Part shown: piece by piece, positions 5,484 through 6,652 of the stretch
Position numbering within the stretch: position 1 is the first letter of the stretch
Layout: the number at the start of each line of letters is the position of its first letter
Source of the DNA: Roseilinea sp034431495
Lineage (GTDB): Bacteria > Chloroflexota > Anaerolineae > J036 > Brachytrichaceae
Direction: 5' to 3'
Assembly: GCA_034431495.1 (NCBI GenBank)
Contig: DAOUDB010000203.1
Span: 1-6,652, forward strand
Length of the DNA: 6,652 nucleotides
Notes under the pieces: generated by a model
The model's database searches: none
Seen by the model: only the letters and a program-made list of their open reading frames with translations
What the model was told of the DNA's origin: nothing
Made by a program: the position numbers and the translations under genes

Positions 5484-6467
5484 ATGCGCTCACACACAAT
5501 TGCAGGACATCTGATGGCGGCCGGCCTGTCGCGCCGGCAGTTCATCAAGCTGTGCGGGATGCTGGCAACCACGCTGGCATTGCCGGCCCGCTACGCCGGC
5601 CAGATTGCCACTGCCCTCGCCCAAACTGCGCGGCCCTCGGTAGTGTGGCTCTCGTTCCAGGAGTGCACTGCCGACTCCGAGTCGTTGTTGCGCGCTGTCG
5701 CGCGCCCCGATCCCAACATTGCTAACACCACCGATCCCGGCATTGTGGAACTGCTGCTCGATGTGATCTCGCTGGATTACCACGAAGCGTTGATGGCGCC
5801 GGCCGGCACAATGGCCGAGAGGTCGCTGGCGGATGTGCTGACCAACCACGCCGGTGAGTATATGTGCGTGGTCGAAGGCGCGATTCCGGCCGGCGCAAAC
5901 GGGGCATATTGCGCCATCGGCGGGCGCTCGGCCATCAGCATCGCGCAAGAGGTGTGCGCCGGCGCGCGGCTGACGCTTGCCGTTGGGGGCTGCGCTTCAG
6001 ACGGCGGATTGCCGGCTGCTGCCCCCAATCCGACCAGCGCCACCAGCGTCGCTGTGCTCATGCCCGGCCTGGGCGAAGCAAACAAGCTCATCCGCCTGCC
6101 CGGTTGCCCGGCCAACGTCGTCAACATCGTGGCCACGCTGGTGTATTTCCTCACCTTCCAGCAGTTGCCGCCGCTCGACGACCAGCGGCGCCCGCTGTTC
6201 GCCTACGGTCAGGAGGTGCACGATCGCTGTCCGCGCCGGCAACACTACAACGCCGGGCGCTTTGTGCTGGCCTGGGGCGACCTGGGACACCGCCGGGGCT
6301 GGTGCCTGTATCGCATGGGCTGCCGGGGGCCGGAAACCGGCTCGAACTGCCCGACCGTCAAGTGGAACGACGGCGCGAACTGGCCGGTGGGGGCCGGCCA
6401 TCCCTGCATCGGCTGCACCGAGGCGCATTTTTGGGATGAGATGTCGCCGTTCTACGTCGCGCGATAG
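5484..6467 (+). CDS. [NiFe]-hydrogenase small (electron-transfer) subunit with Tat signal and Asp-for-Cys proximal cluster ligand
   Basis: A 327-residue small subunit that carries the three Fe-S clusters passing electrons between the NiFe site of the large subunit and an electron carrier. Residues 16-22 (SRRQFIK) are a twin-arginine motif followed by a hydrophobic stretch and a likely cleavage after ALA46, so the heterodimer should be exported folded. VVWLSFQEC (53-61) opens the mature domain. Distal-cluster ligands H246, C249, C274 and C280 are present. Medial-cluster residues C289, C308 and C311 with P301 indicate a [3Fe-4S] centre. Proximal ligands C61, C170 and C208 are present, but the fourth, normally Cys in EC.xC(S/T)ES, is Asp64 (ECTADSES). 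The extra cysteines of membrane-bound O2-tolerant enzymes (two residues after C61, five after C170) are Ala63 and Gly175. There is no C-terminal membrane anchor. The expected large-subunit gene does not follow within the window. The family is certain; the subgroup is not assigned. Confidence 0.95.
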   Translation: MRSHTIAGHLMAAGLSRRQFIKLCGMLATTLALPARYAGQIATALAQTARPSVVWLSFQECTADSESLLRAVARPDPNIANTTDPGIVELLLDVISLDYHEALMAPAGTMAERSLADVLTNHAGEYMCVVEGAIPAGANGAYCAIGGRSAISIAQEVCAGARLTLAVGGCASDGGLPAAAPNPTSATSVAVLMPGLGEANKLIRLPGCPANVVNIVATLVYFLTFQQLPPLDDQRRPLFAYGQEVHDRCPRRQHYNAGRFVLAWGDLGHRRGWCLYRMGCRGPETGSNCPTVKWNDGANWPVGAGHPCIGCTEAHFWDEMSPFYVAR

Positions 6468-6474
6468 CAACGCG

Positions 6475-6498
6475 CGGGATGCACCATGGTGCATCCCG
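6475..6498. terminator. Perfect 24-bp palindrome, possible terminator hairpin
   Basis: The two halves CGGGATGCACCA and TGGTGCATCCCG are exact reverse complements with no spacer, centred on CCATGG, starting 7 bp after the hydrogenase stop codon. In RNA this folds into a stem of about 10 bp with a tetraloop, and a G-U pair plus a C-G pair can extend it. No run of T follows (the sequence continues GTGTCAGTG), so it is not a classical intrinsic terminator. It could instead be an mRNA 3'-end stabiliser or a protein-binding site. Confidence 0.5.
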
Positions 6499-6507
6499 TG
6501 TCAGTGT

Positions 6508-6652
6508 GTAAATTCGTACCGCGTACCGCGAGATTAATCTCGCGCCACTTTGTAAATTCGTACCGCGAGTTTAATCTCGCGCCTTTTTGTAAATTCGTAC
6601 CGCGAGATTAATCTCGCGCCACTTTGTAAATACGTACCGCGAGTTTAATCTC
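6508..6652. repeat. 37-bp tandem repeat array with embedded 18-bp palindrome (truncated by window edge)
   Basis: Four units start with GTAAATTCG or GTAAATACG at 6508, 6552, 6589 and 6626. Spacing is 37 bp except for the first, which is 44 bp because CGTACCG is duplicated within it. Each unit has GTAAAT(T/A)CGTAC followed by a palindrome. In units 1 and 3 this is perfect, CGCGAGATTAATCTCGCG (6527-6544, 6601-6618). In unit 2 (6564-6581) and unit 4 (6638 to the edge) the centre is AGTTTA, breaking one pair. The link to the next unit is CCACTTT after units 1 and 3 but CCTTTTT after unit 2, so units alternate in type. Unit length is not a multiple of three and no coding frame is apparent. Unlike CRISPR, there are no unique spacers. 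Confidence 0.93.

Noticed and set aside
6508..6652. CRISPR array
   Set aside because: Units are contiguous and nearly identical with no unique spacers, and each contains a full palindrome. No cas gene is in the window.

Overview
This is a 6.65 kb stretch of GC-rich (about 60-65% by eye) bacterial DNA, densely packed with short spacers. It reads as chromosomal rather than mobile: there is no transposase, integrase, phage gene or tRNA. The mix of genes and low-complexity spacers (a CrtD-like carotenoid oxidoreductase, a HpnA-like short-chain dehydrogenase, a Tat-exported [NiFe]-hydrogenase small subunit, heptamer tandem repeats, and an extreme excess of the palindrome GCCGGC) most suggests a Chloroflexota (Anaerolineae/Chloroflexia-type) genome. 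That assignment is an inference from gene flavour, not from a marker gene.

Layout from left to right. Bases 2-283 (+) hold the C-terminal end of a probable SAM-dependent methyltransferase. It converges on a YccF-family membrane protein (333-743, -). A 276-bp divergent spacer separates yccF from a CrtD/CrtI-type FAD oxidoreductase (1020-2552, +). A single-span membrane protein of unknown function follows in the same direction (about 2610-3200, +). Its stop codon lies one base from the stop of convergent holA, DNA polymerase III subunit delta (3202-4221, -). Upstream of holA is a 151-bp spacer built almost entirely of 7-bp tandem repeats of two kinds, then a NAD(P)-dependent extended SDR of the HpnA/dihydroflavonol-reductase type (4373-5353, -). 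This SDR is divergent from the [NiFe]-hydrogenase small-subunit gene (5484-6467, +). The window ends in a near-perfect hairpin and a 37-bp tandem repeat array that runs off the edge.

The genes do not form one pathway. crtD plus the following membrane protein may be co-transcribed, and the SDR and holA lie in the same direction across the repeat spacer. The hydrogenase subunit is probably the first gene of a hydrogenase locus continuing to the right.

The most interesting points are these. First, the hydrogenase small subunit has Asp in place of one proximal-cluster cysteine, a trait otherwise known from O2-insensitive actinobacterial-type enzymes, yet it carries a Tat signal. Second, a palindrome-bearing 37-bp repeat array with alternating unit types sits where the large-subunit gene is normally found. 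Third, two distinct heptamer arrays share one spacer. Fourth, GCCGGC occurs roughly 55 times, several-fold above expectation, in all reading frames and in spacers.
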